Below, in pieces: positions 1 through 7,232 of a DNA stretch of 14,259 bases (position 1 is its first letter; each line of letters starts with the position of its first letter). The position numbers and the translations under genes were made by a program. The notes under the pieces were generated by a model. That model was not told the origin of the DNA. It made no database searches and worked only from the letters and a program-made list of their open reading frames with translations. This stretch comes from JAEUIG01 sp046349775 (GTDB lineage Bacteria; Planctomycetota; Planctomycetia; Planctomycetales; Planctomycetaceae), in the NCBI GenBank assembly GCA_046349775.1, contig JAXMBS010000101.1:1-14259 (forward strand). Direction: 5' to 3'.

Positions 1-1697
1 TGGTCATCTTGACTGCCACCATTGCCCCGGCTGGCGACCGTCCCAACGTGGTCCTGGTTATCACCGACGACCAGGGCTATGGCGACATCGGGGCCCACGG
101 GAATCGCATGCTGCGAACGCCCACGATCGACCGCCTGCATTCGCAAAGCGTGCGGTTGACCGACTTCCATGTCGATCCGACCTGCTCCCCCACGCGCTCG
201 GCCCTGATGACGGGCCGGTACTCCACTCGCACCGGCGTCTGGCACACGATCGCCGGCCGATCGCTGATGAATCCCCGTGAAACGACACTGGCCGAGATCT
301 TCGCTGCCAACGGCTATGCCACCGCGCAGTTCGGCAAGTGGCATCTCGGCGACAACTTTCCGTTGCGTCCACAGGACCAGGGATTTCAGAAGACGCTGCA
401 CCATCGCGGCGGCGGAGTCACGCAGTCCCCTGATTTCTGGGGGAACGACTATTTCGACGACACCTACTGGCGTGAAGACGGCACGCCGCAGAAGTGCAGC
501 GGCTATTGCACGAACGTCTGGTTCGACGCGGCGCTGGAATTCATTCGCGAGCATCGCGACGGCCCGTTCCTGTGTTATCTGGCGACGAATGCGCCACACA
601 GCCCGTACTTCGTCGCCGAGGAGTACAAGCAGCCCTATGTCGCCGCCGGCGTCCCGGAGCCGATGGCGTCGTTTTACGGGATGATCGCCAATTTCGACGA
701 CAACCTGGCGCGGCTGCTGACGACCCTCGACGAACTCCGGCTCGCTGAGAACACGATCCTGATCTACATGACCGACAACGGCAGCGCCGCCGGCTATCTG
801 CCTGATGCCACACAAGGGGGCTGGACGGGTTTCAACGCCGGCATGCGTGATCGCAAGGCCTCGGAGTACGATGGCGGGCATCGCGTCCCGTGTTTTGTTC
901 GCTGGCCATCGGGCGGGATTGGCGGGGGGCGCGACGTCGATCGGCTCGCCGCCCATTTCGACATGCTCCCCACGCTGGCGGACCTGTGCGGGCTGCAGGT
1001 CCCCGGCGGCCTGCAGTGGGACGGCATCAGTCTCGCCGCGGCATTGCGCGGAGACATGCAGTCTTTTCCGCAGCCCGAACGAACGCTGATCGTCCACTCG
1101 CAACGGCTTGAGCGACCGCAGAAGTGGCGTAAGTCCTCAGTGCTGACTGAGCAATGGCGCCTGGTGAACGGCGCCGAGCTCTACGACATCCGCCGTGATC
1201 CGGGGCAACGCACGGACATTGCCACAGCGAATGCGGATGTCGTTCAATCGCTGCGTGCTGCCTACGACTCGTGGTGGGACAGCCTCCGCCCGGCGTTTGA
1301 CGAAGAAGTGCGAATTGGCCTGGGTAGCGCTGCAGCGAACCCCACCCTGCTCTGCTGCCATGACTGGCACGGCGATCCGATTCCGGTCAATCAGGAGACC
1401 GTTGCTCGTGACCCGGCGCAGAACGGTTACTGGTCCGTCGACGTGCTGCAGGCGGGAAACTATGAGTTTCGATTGCGGTCGCGGCCGCCGGGAATTCCGC
1501 AGTCCATCCAGGCGAATCGAGCCCGGATTCGGACTGAGAGCCTGGTGCAGGACGTCGCGGCGATGCCTGGCGCCGATTCCGCGGCAGTCGTCGTGCGATT
1601 GCCGGCCGGGCCGACCCATCTGTGGGCGGAATTCCTGACGGGAGACCGGGTGGATCGCGGGGCATATTACGTTGAGGTCGAACGACTGCCGGATTGA
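1..1697 (+). CDS. Formylglycine-dependent sulfatase (arylsulfatase family), 5' end cut by window edge
   Basis: This is a type I sulfatase that would hydrolyse sulfate esters, probably of sulfated polysaccharide or lipid, outside the cytoplasm. Counting residues from the TTG at 9, the metal-binding Asp pair is D20-D21 in VITDDQGYGD. The signature CSPTR is at 59-63, with C59 the residue an anaerobic or FGE-type enzyme would convert to formylglycine. GKWHLG is at 109-114, APHSPY at 195-200, and the second metal site TDNGS at 255-259. The segment K283 to DGGHRVP matches the family's substrate-binding stretch. Residues from about 455 onward form a C-terminal beta-rich domain. The frame stays open to base 3 and reads VILTATIAPAGDRPN, which looks like the end of a signal peptide, so the true start probably lies left of the window and the TTG at 9 is unlikely to be it. 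The MMPL gene follows on the same strand. Family assignment is secure; the substrate is unknown. Confidence 0.93.
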   Translation, partial: VILTATIAPAGDRPNVVLVITDDQGYGDIGAHGNRMLRTPTIDRLHSQSVRLTDFHVDPTCSPTRSALMTGRYSTRTGVWHTIAGRSLMNPRETTLAEIFAANGYATAQFGKWHLGDNFPLRPQDQGFQKTLHHRGGGVTQSPDFWGNDYFDDTYWREDGTPQKCSGYCTNVWFDAALEFIREHRDGPFLCYLATNAPHSPYFVAEEYKQPYVAAGVPEPMASFYGMIANFDDNLARLLTTLDELRLAENTILIYMTDNGSAAGYLPDATQGGWTGFNAGMRDRKASEYDGGHRVPCFVRWPSGGIGGGRDVDRLAAHFDMLPTLADLCGLQVPGGLQWDGISLAAALRGDMQSFPQPERTLIVHSQRLERPQKWRKSSVLTEQWRLVNGAELYDIRRDPGQRTDIATANADVVQSLRAAYDSWWDSLRPAFDEEVRIGLGSAAANPTLLCCHDWHGDPIPVNQETVARDPAQNGYWSVDVLQAGNYEFRLRSRPPGIPQSIQANRARIRTESLVQDVAAMPGADSAAVVVRLPAGPTHLWAEFLTGDRVDRGAYYVEVERLPD

Positions 1698-1824
1698 GCA
1701 TTGATTGACGCCGCCCACCGTCGCGTTGACGGGGCGTGCACTCGCCCACTACCGTGACCGGCTTGGACTACTGACGGTCGCCGACGACTGTCAGCAGGGC
1801 TGCATCGCTAACGCACTGGGATCC

Positions 1825-4587
1825 ATGTTTGACCGTCTGGGCAGATTTGTCAGCCGCTGGCCCTTGCCCATTGCGGCGGCCTGGATCGTCGTGTCGATTG
1901 TTGTGCACGCGACGTCCCCGGACATGTCGCGCGTGGTCCAGCAGGGGGAGTTTTCGTTTCTTCCCAAAGAATCGGCGAGCAAAGCGGCCGAGGAACTCTA
2001 CCGGCAGGCCTTCCATCCCCCTGCGGCAGACGATGAACAATGGGACAATGCGCGACAGAACATTCTCGGCAGCAACGTCGTGGTTGTTGCGCAGCGCGAA
2101 GATTTGCCCGACGGTCTCACAGAGTCCGATTTCAAGTTCATTTCTGCGGTCCTGAGTCCGGGTCTGCAAGCCATCAGCCGGACAACCCGGCCGGGATTTG
2201 CGACGGGAGACCAGACCGGTTACGTGCGTCAGTTTCTCCGGCCGGTCGTCAGCGACTTGTCGTCCAGCGAGGAAACGCCGACCAAAGAAGCGATCGACGC
2301 GGCGGTCCGGCGACTCACCGAAGGTGCGCCGGAAGAGTCCCAGATGCTTGCCGAAGACCAGCGAATCGCCTCCGGCGTGTATTCGTTCAGCGAGCGCTCG
2401 ATCGGCCCGCTGCTCATCAGCCACGACAAGAAATCCACGCTGCTCGTCGTCCAGGTCGAGGCGGAATTCCTGGATCGCCACCACATGCTGCTCCTGGAGC
2501 GGATCGAGGCGTTCGTCAATGACGTTGTGCAGAATCGCGCCGACTATGCGGAGTCACTGCGGCTGCCGGCGAGCCTCGACCTCGCCATCAGCGGTTCGGC
2601 CACAGTCGGCCGGGACATGCTCGCCGCCGAACGGCAGAGCACGCAGAACACCGAAATGTGGACGAAGATTCTGGTCATCGTGCTGTTGCTGGCGATATAC
2701 CGGGCGCCGCTGCTCGTCCTGATTCCCTTGCTGACGGTGGGACTGACGACCGACCTCACCGTGGCCCTCGTGCGTGACATGGCGCTCGCTGGCTGGATCA
2801 ACATGTTTTCCGGGCTGGAAATCTATGTCACGGTCGTCGTCTACGGGGCCGGCGTCGATTTCTGCCTGTTTCTGATCGCCCGTTACAAGGAGGAACTGGA
2901 TGCGGGCGCCTCCTTCAGCGATGCCATCGTCGGTTCGATCTCCCGGGTCGGACTGGCGCTGGCCTGCAGCGCGGGGACCAGCATCGCGGGCATCGGGATG
3001 ATGATGTTTGCCCGGTTCGGCAAGTTTCCCCAGGCCGGGTTTGCCATTTCGTTCGGCCTGTTCATCGTGCTGTGCTGCGCGCTGACGTTTACTCCCGCGC
3101 TGCTGGTGCTTTCGCAACGCTGGGCCTTCTGGCCCGACGTGAGACGAGAACGGATCTCGCCCCAGAAGGGCTGGATTCCCGAGAGCAACAGCGGGATATT
3201 CCTGTCCCGCGCTCCGCGCTGGACGCGGAGGATCTGGGACGGCGTGGCATCCATCATCGAGCGGCGCCCGGGAACCGTGTTCCTCTGCACGGTCGCGCTG
3301 ATGACGCCGTTCGCCATCCTGGGGGTCAAGGACTACAACCTGCTCAGCTATGGTCTGCTCACTGAGCTGCCCGACAACGTGACCAGCGTCGTTGGCGCCG
3401 CCGAGGTTCAGCAGCATTTTCCCGCCGGCATGACGGGAACTACCTCCGTCCTGCTCCGCAATGAGCAGTTCTCGCTCGCCGGAAATGGCGGACTTTCCAC
3501 CGGCGAACATCTCGCCGGTGAGCTGACGTCGCGACTGATGGCGCGCGCCAACGACTTAGGCCTGGCCGACGTTCGCAGCCAGAGCGACCCTTTGGGTACA
3601 ACGCGTCGCGACGACTTGCCAAAGACAAAGGTCGCCCGCGGCGCTGCACGCAGATTCGCACAGCGCGAATACGTCAGCACTTCCGGTCCTCTCGCCGGCA
3701 AGGTCATGCGGCTCGACTTTGTCTTCGACGTCGATCCGTTCACGCCGGAGACCATCAGCCGGCTGACCCGGGTGGAAGAGGCCGTGCAGGCAGCGCTGCA
3801 CGACATTGCCGCCAACGCGAGTGACGAAGATGCAGAGCAGGCGGCACTGTACAAGGGGCTCCCGCAGCACACGCAGGTGATGATGGTCGGCGCCACCGCC
3901 AGCCTGCGCGACCTTAAGCAGGTCACAGACCGCGACCGCATCGTCATTGCGATCCTGGTGACGATTGCCGTCTATCTCGTGCTAATCACACTGCTTGGCC
4001 GCCCCCACATCAGTCTGTACCTCATCGCCACGGTCCTGTTCAGTTTCCTCGTGACGCTCGGTGTTGCCCATACGGTGTTCTGGGCGATTTCGACCGGCGA
4101 ATACGCCGGCCTGGACTGGAAAGCCCCCATCTTCGTGTTCACGATCCTCGTTGCGATGGGAGAGGATTACAACGTCCTCCTGATGGCGCGGGTCGACGAG
4201 GAACAACGCATTCATGGCCCCGTCAAAGGCGTCCTCGTCGCGCTCACAAAGACCGGCTCGATCATCTCCAGTTGCGGCATCATCATGGCGGGCACCTTTG
4301 CTTCTCTCATGACTGGCACGCTGATGGGGATCATCCAGCTCGGCTTTGCCCTCGCCTTCGGCGTGCTGCTGGATACATTCGTCGTCCGCCCGATCCTCGT
4401 TCCGAGCTACCTGGTGCTGCTGTATCAGGGGCGCTTCGGGCGCTGGGGAAAGTGGCTGGGATATACGGAGCTTCCGCCGCCTGCAGAGCCTGTCGCTTTG
4501 CAGGCGAGCGAGGTGACCATCGGGAACGGCGTCCCCGGCCCGCATCAGTCCTTGAATCCTGCCGATTCCACGACGGCAGCGCGCTGA
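1825..4587 (+). CDS. MMPL/RND-family transporter, two-repeat membrane protein
   Basis: This is a large inner-membrane transporter of the MMPL branch of the RND superfamily, 920 aa, with the expected duplicated architecture. TM1 is at about 10-30, then a periplasmic domain, then TM2-6 at about 278-430. TM7 is at about 483-501, followed by a second periplasmic domain and a second TM bundle from about 705. The proton-relay positions are visible: GVDFCLFLIARY in the first repeat (D345-F346) and GEDYNVLLMAR in the second (D781-Y782). MMPL proteins usually carry Asp-Tyr in both, so Phe in repeat 1 is a mild deviation. The frame is open from a TTG at 1705, but the ATG at 1825 begins MFDRLGRFVSRWPLPIAAAW, a typical family N-terminus, and the 40 residues before it show no conserved look. 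A GGGA lies just upstream of that ATG at unusually short spacing. Family members export lipids, glycolipids or hydrophobic compounds; the cargo is unknown here. Confidence 0.9.
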   Translation: MFDRLGRFVSRWPLPIAAAWIVVSIVVHATSPDMSRVVQQGEFSFLPKESASKAAEELYRQAFHPPAADDEQWDNARQNILGSNVVVVAQREDLPDGLTESDFKFISAVLSPGLQAISRTTRPGFATGDQTGYVRQFLRPVVSDLSSSEETPTKEAIDAAVRRLTEGAPEESQMLAEDQRIASGVYSFSERSIGPLLISHDKKSTLLVVQVEAEFLDRHHMLLLERIEAFVNDVVQNRADYAESLRLPASLDLAISGSATVGRDMLAAERQSTQNTEMWTKILVIVLLLAIYRAPLLVLIPLLTVGLTTDLTVALVRDMALAGWINMFSGLEIYVTVVVYGAGVDFCLFLIARYKEELDAGASFSDAIVGSISRVGLALACSAGTSIAGIGMMMFARFGKFPQAGFAISFGLFIVLCCALTFTPALLVLSQRWAFWPDVRRERISPQKGWIPESNSGIFLSRAPRWTRRIWDGVASIIERRPGTVFLCTVALMTPFAILGVKDYNLLSYGLLTELPDNVTSVVGAAEVQQHFPAGMTGTTSVLLRNEQFSLAGNGGLSTGEHLAGELTSRLMARANDLGLADVRSQSDPLGTTRRDDLPKTKVARGAARRFAQREYVSTSGPLAGKVMRLDFVFDVDPFTPETISRLTRVEEAVQAALHDIAANASDEDAEQAALYKGLPQHTQVMMVGATASLRDLKQVTDRDRIVIAILVTIAVYLVLITLLGRPHISLYLIATVLFSFLVTLGVAHTVFWAISTGEYAGLDWKAPIFVFTILVAMGEDYNVLLMARVDEEQRIHGPVKGVLVALTKTGSIISSCGIIMAGTFASLMTGTLMGIIQLGFALAFGVLLDTFVVRPILVPSYLVLLYQGRFGRWGKWLGYTELPPPAEPVALQASEVTIGNGVPGPHQSLNPADSTTAAR

Positions 4588-4625
4588 CGGCGGCGACGAA
4601 TCCAGCCAGCGGTCGGGGCCGTCCC

Positions 4626-4631
4626 AGGGAG
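4626..4631 (+). promoter_or_regulatory. Shine-Dalgarno site of the Tat-exported hydrolase
   Basis: AGGGAG lies 7 bases before the ATG at 4639. It supports that start over the internal ATGs at 4672 and 4678, which would shorten the region in front of the twin-arginine motif. Confidence 0.6.
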
Positions 4632-4638
4632 TGCACTC

Positions 4639-5712
4639 ATGTCGAACCGCAGTTCCGGTTCAAATCGCACTATGGGCATGACCCGCCGGCATGTGCTGGG
4701 AGGTCTCGGTGCCGCCGCCGGTACCTTCGCCTGGGCGCAGGGGACGCGCGCCGCCGAAACGCGGGCTGCCAACGGTGTGCCATGTTCGATCCGGGTGGCG
4801 GCGGTCTGCTTCGGCCTGCCGTTTCACAATCATCGGCAATCGGGCGTCAATCTCTCGGCCATGCGAGACATGACAGCCCTGGTCGCCCGCGAACGCCCGG
4901 ACTTTGTCTGTTTTCCGGAGGCGTGTGCCTGTGTCGCGCGTGGATTTGCCGCGGGGATTGAGGCGGCTCCGGAACTCGAACCCTACGTCGCGGAAGTGGC
5001 GAAGATTGCGCAGGAATTCAACACGGCGATCGTGGCGCCGTTTCTGGAGTACGACCGGGGGCGAGTTTACAACTCTGCGCCGATCGTGGACCGGCATGGC
5101 AAACTGGTGCTCGTCTATCACAAGAACTATCCGACGATCGACGAACTCAAACTGGGAATCACTCCCGGCACGCAAGTCCCCGTCGGCGAGTGCGACGGAG
5201 TACGGGTTGGGGCGACGATTTGTTTTGACGCCAACTTCGACCAGGTAGCGGCCGAACTGGAACGGCAGCGCGCGCGGCTCGTGTTCTGGCCGTCGATGTA
5301 CTGGGGCGGGCAGCTTCTGCAGCACTGGGCGCTGCGTTACGGGTTCGCGATGGCGCTGGCCTACAACTCGGAGTGCGCGATCATCGACATGAGCGGCCGG
5401 TACCTGATCAAGCAGGGGCACCAGACGTATCAGGTGCAGCAAGGCCATTTGCCGCCGTGGGCCGTTGCGGACGTGGTCATCAACCGCGAGCTGTATCACC
5501 TCGACACGAACCAGAATCAGTTTGCGGCGATTCGGGCGAAGTACACGCCGGACGTCGAGATCGAAGTCTTCGAACCGGAGGGGTTCTTCCTGCTGACGTC
5601 ACGACGGCCGGACCTGCCGGTCGAGGCGGTGGCCGCCGAATTCGGACTGGAGACGCTGCGCGACTATCTCGCGCGCAGCGTCAGACTGCGGAACGAGCGG
5701 CTCAACGCGTAG
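4639..5712 (+). CDS. Tat-exported carbon-nitrogen hydrolase (nitrilase superfamily)
   Basis: This 357-aa protein has the Glu-Lys-Cys triad of the nitrilase/amidase superfamily, which hydrolyses non-peptide C-N bonds. E94 lies in CFPEACA, K162 in VYHKNYP and C195 in GATICFDANF. E169 in PTIDELKLGITPG fits the second conserved Glu of the family. The N-terminus carries TRRHVLGG (T15-R16-R17) followed by a small hydrophobic stretch and an alanine-rich segment ending near TRAAE at 40. This is a Tat-type leader, so the folded enzyme should act outside the cytoplasm. Exported nitrilase-fold enzymes are a minority; known extracytoplasmic examples include the Lnt domain and vertebrate vanins, but no membrane domain is present here. 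The start is 51 bp after the MMPL stop and has a good Shine-Dalgarno, so co-transcription is plausible. Superfamily is sure; the substrate cannot be read from sequence. Confidence 0.9.
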   Translation: MSNRSSGSNRTMGMTRRHVLGGLGAAAGTFAWAQGTRAAETRAANGVPCSIRVAAVCFGLPFHNHRQSGVNLSAMRDMTALVARERPDFVCFPEACACVARGFAAGIEAAPELEPYVAEVAKIAQEFNTAIVAPFLEYDRGRVYNSAPIVDRHGKLVLVYHKNYPTIDELKLGITPGTQVPVGECDGVRVGATICFDANFDQVAAELERQRARLVFWPSMYWGGQLLQHWALRYGFAMALAYNSECAIIDMSGRYLIKQGHQTYQVQQGHLPPWAVADVVINRELYHLDTNQNQFAAIRAKYTPDVEIEVFEPEGFFLLTSRRPDLPVEAVAAEFGLETLRDYLARSVRLRNERLNA

Positions 5713-6143
5713 ACCGGCGCCGCAGGCGCTTCCATGTCCCGGAATGGACAGCGGACATTCCGCATGGACAGCGGACATTCCGTTCTGCCGCGTCGCGCGG
5801 GTCAGCGACGGACGACCGCGCGACGGTCTGCTGCGAATTGGCGACGTCTGCTGCGCGCAAGAAAGTCCGTCAGCGCAAACTCTGCGGCCTGCGGGAACCT
5901 TGCGGCGTCTGCGCGCCGCTACAGCCGCTAGTACACGGACGGTCCGCGTTTCGTGTGTGCATCGGCCGGCAATATCCGCGAATCGGGGGCGGCTGTTCCC
6001 GCCGATAGGAATGAAACGGTACGCGCTGCGGGAACTTGCGCCCGCCTGAACCGCAGCGCAGCCGCCGCGCCCGCCCTCTGCGGCGAGTTCGGCCGCCCCG
6101 TTTGATCCCTTCGTTCCCGCCGGTGTCCCGGACCGGAACCGCC
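5713..6143. other. Intergenic region of 431 bp, no gene seen
   Basis: No frame here looks coding: the open frames are short, arginine-rich and unlike any family I know. A small hairpin, GCGCC/GGCGC with loop gca (5717-5729), follows the hydrolase stop. It is succeeded by the nested palindrome and 20-bp tandem duplication at 5733-5782. CTGCGGGAAC occurs twice (about 5890 and 6026) in similar G-rich surroundings. The promoter of the thioredoxin-like gene must lie here or further upstream, but I cannot identify convincing -35/-10 boxes. Confidence 0.55.
5733..5782. repeat. 20-bp tandem duplication nested in a palindrome
   Basis: The 19-mer ATGGACAGCGGACATTCCG occurs at 5744-5762 and again at 5764-5782, giving a period of 20 with one C between copies. 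The first copy also closes a hairpin: CGGAATG at 5740-5746 pairs perfectly with CATTCCG at 5756-5762 across a 9-base loop. ATGTCC at 5734-5739 can alternatively pair with GGACAT at 5753-5758. The two pairings are mutually exclusive. It lies 20 bp after a stop codon. It may be a dispersed intergenic repeat or a transcript-end structure; nothing here decides between these. Confidence 0.7.
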
Positions 6144-7043
6144 ATGATCCGCACCTCGAGACCCCTCCTGCTGACGGTTGTGCTGTGGGCAACCGTCGTC
6201 GTTCCCGCCCGCGGCGATGCTCCGACCGACGGCTGGCTGAGCGATTTCGACTCCGCCATCGCCCTCGCCCGCGACCAGAACCGTCCGCTGCTGATCCATT
6301 TCTACACGGATTGGTGCAATCCCTGCAAAGGCATGGAGCGCAACGTCCTGAATCGACCGGAAGTCCTGAGTGAAATTCGCCGCACGGTCGTGGCGGTTAA
6401 GCTCAACGCAGAACGCGCGAAGGACGTAGCGGCACGCTATAACGTCAATCAGTACCCGACGGATATCTTCGTGGAGCCGAACGGCCGCGTGATGATGGAG
6501 GCCTCTGGCCAAAGGCCGCTGGCCGAGTATCGGATGATGATCGCCCGCGCCGGCACCCGCTATAGCGATCTGCTCGCCCAGCGCGCCCGCCCGGCCAATC
6601 CCGAGCCGAAGCCACAACAGCCGACGCAGCAGAATCCGTCCCAGCAGCCTCCGACACAGACCGTGATCGCCGGGCCCAAGCCGATGCTCGACGGCTACTG
6701 CCCGGTCACGCTCTGGAAAAACCGCCGTTGGGAAAAGGGGAGCCCGCAGTTCCGCGTCGAACACCGCGGTCAGGTGTATCTATTTGCCTCGGCCGACGCC
6801 AAGAAGGAATTCGAGGAAAACGCCGACCGCTACGCGCCGCGCTTCCTGGGCTGCGATCCCGTCGTCGTGTTCGAGTCCGACCGGGCGGTGCTCGGCAGCA
6901 CGAAGTTCGCCGCGTTCTACGACGACGAACTGTTTCTGTTCGTGGACGACATCAACCGCCAGGCCTTCAAGCGCAACCCGGACAGCTTTGTCCGCACGCG
7001 CGTCGTCCTGAACGTCGATCAGATCGAGACGGTAACGCGGTAG
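6144..7043 (+). CDS. Secreted thioredoxin-fold protein with C-terminal YHS-like half
   Basis: This 299-aa protein begins with a signal peptide (MIRTSRPLLLTVVLWATVVV, likely cut near ARG-DA at 24-25). A thioredoxin domain follows at about 30-140, with active site WCNPC (C58, C61) and the cis-Pro segment QYPTDIF (P105), so it is probably a periplasmic thiol-disulfide or thioredoxin-like protein. A Pro/Gln-rich linker spans about 150-175. The C-terminal half starts GYCPVTLW (C186) and contains VYLFASADAKKEF and ENADRYAPRF, which resemble the YHS/TRASH-like metal-associated domain. A second similar unit, LFLFVDDINRQAF plus NPDSF, suggests two tandem copies. The frame is open from a TTG at 6036, but the ATG at 6144 starts exactly at the signal peptide and the 36 residues before it are Arg/Pro-rich. 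GGAA upstream is a weak ribosome site. It stands alone on its strand and converges with the cysteine-cluster gene. Confidence 0.87.
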   Translation: MIRTSRPLLLTVVLWATVVVPARGDAPTDGWLSDFDSAIALARDQNRPLLIHFYTDWCNPCKGMERNVLNRPEVLSEIRRTVVAVKLNAERAKDVAARYNVNQYPTDIFVEPNGRVMMEASGQRPLAEYRMMIARAGTRYSDLLAQRARPANPEPKPQQPTQQNPSQQPPTQTVIAGPKPMLDGYCPVTLWKNRRWEKGSPQFRVEHRGQVYLFASADAKKEFEENADRYAPRFLGCDPVVVFESDRAVLGSTKFAAFYDDELFLFVDDINRQAFKRNPDSFVRTRVVLNVDQIETVTR

Positions 7044-7091
7044 CGCCAAGGGCTGAGAGCCAAGGGACAGATCGATATCCCCCGGCGCCCT

Positions 7092-7116
7092 CGTTCCCGA
7101 TCTTCAAGCGGGAACG
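7092..7116. terminator. Hairpin between convergent genes, possible bidirectional terminator
   Basis: CGTTCCCG (7092-7099) and CGGGAACG (7109-7116) form a perfect 8-bp stem around a 9-base loop. It lies 49 bp after the thioredoxin-like stop and 117 bp from the stop of the opposing cysteine-cluster gene. There is no T-tract on either side, so it is not a textbook intrinsic terminator. It shares CCTCGTTCCCGA with 13297-13308 and may be a remnant of a dispersed repeat. The rest of 7044-7232 shows only a short direct repeat, CCAAGGG, soon after the stop. Confidence 0.4.
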
Positions 7117-7232
7117 CGCAGCCCCGAAACTCCTGCTTCGCATCCCGGCTGGAGTCCCGCGTACAGGCGGCCAATCGAACGTCGACTTGCTTTCTGGCGT
7201 GCGACAGGTTTTGCCAGCGCCATACGTCACAC

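Noticed and set aside
1705..1824. N-terminal extension of the MMPL protein from the TTG at 1705
   Set aside because: It would put 40 polar residues before the usual MMPL N-terminus, which begins exactly at the ATG at 1825.
2554..3510. Minus-strand open frame of 318 codons inside the MMPL gene
   Set aside because: It is entirely antisense to a clear transporter, and its composition (Gly, Arg, Asp, His, Gln) is that of a shadow frame.
5744..5782. CRISPR-like tandem copies
   Set aside because: There are only two 19-bp units separated by one base, with no spacers and no cas genes.
5928..6764. Minus-strand open frame of 278 codons over the thioredoxin-like gene
   Set aside because: It overlaps a gene with signal peptide and CNPC motif on the other strand, and no conserved motif is visible.
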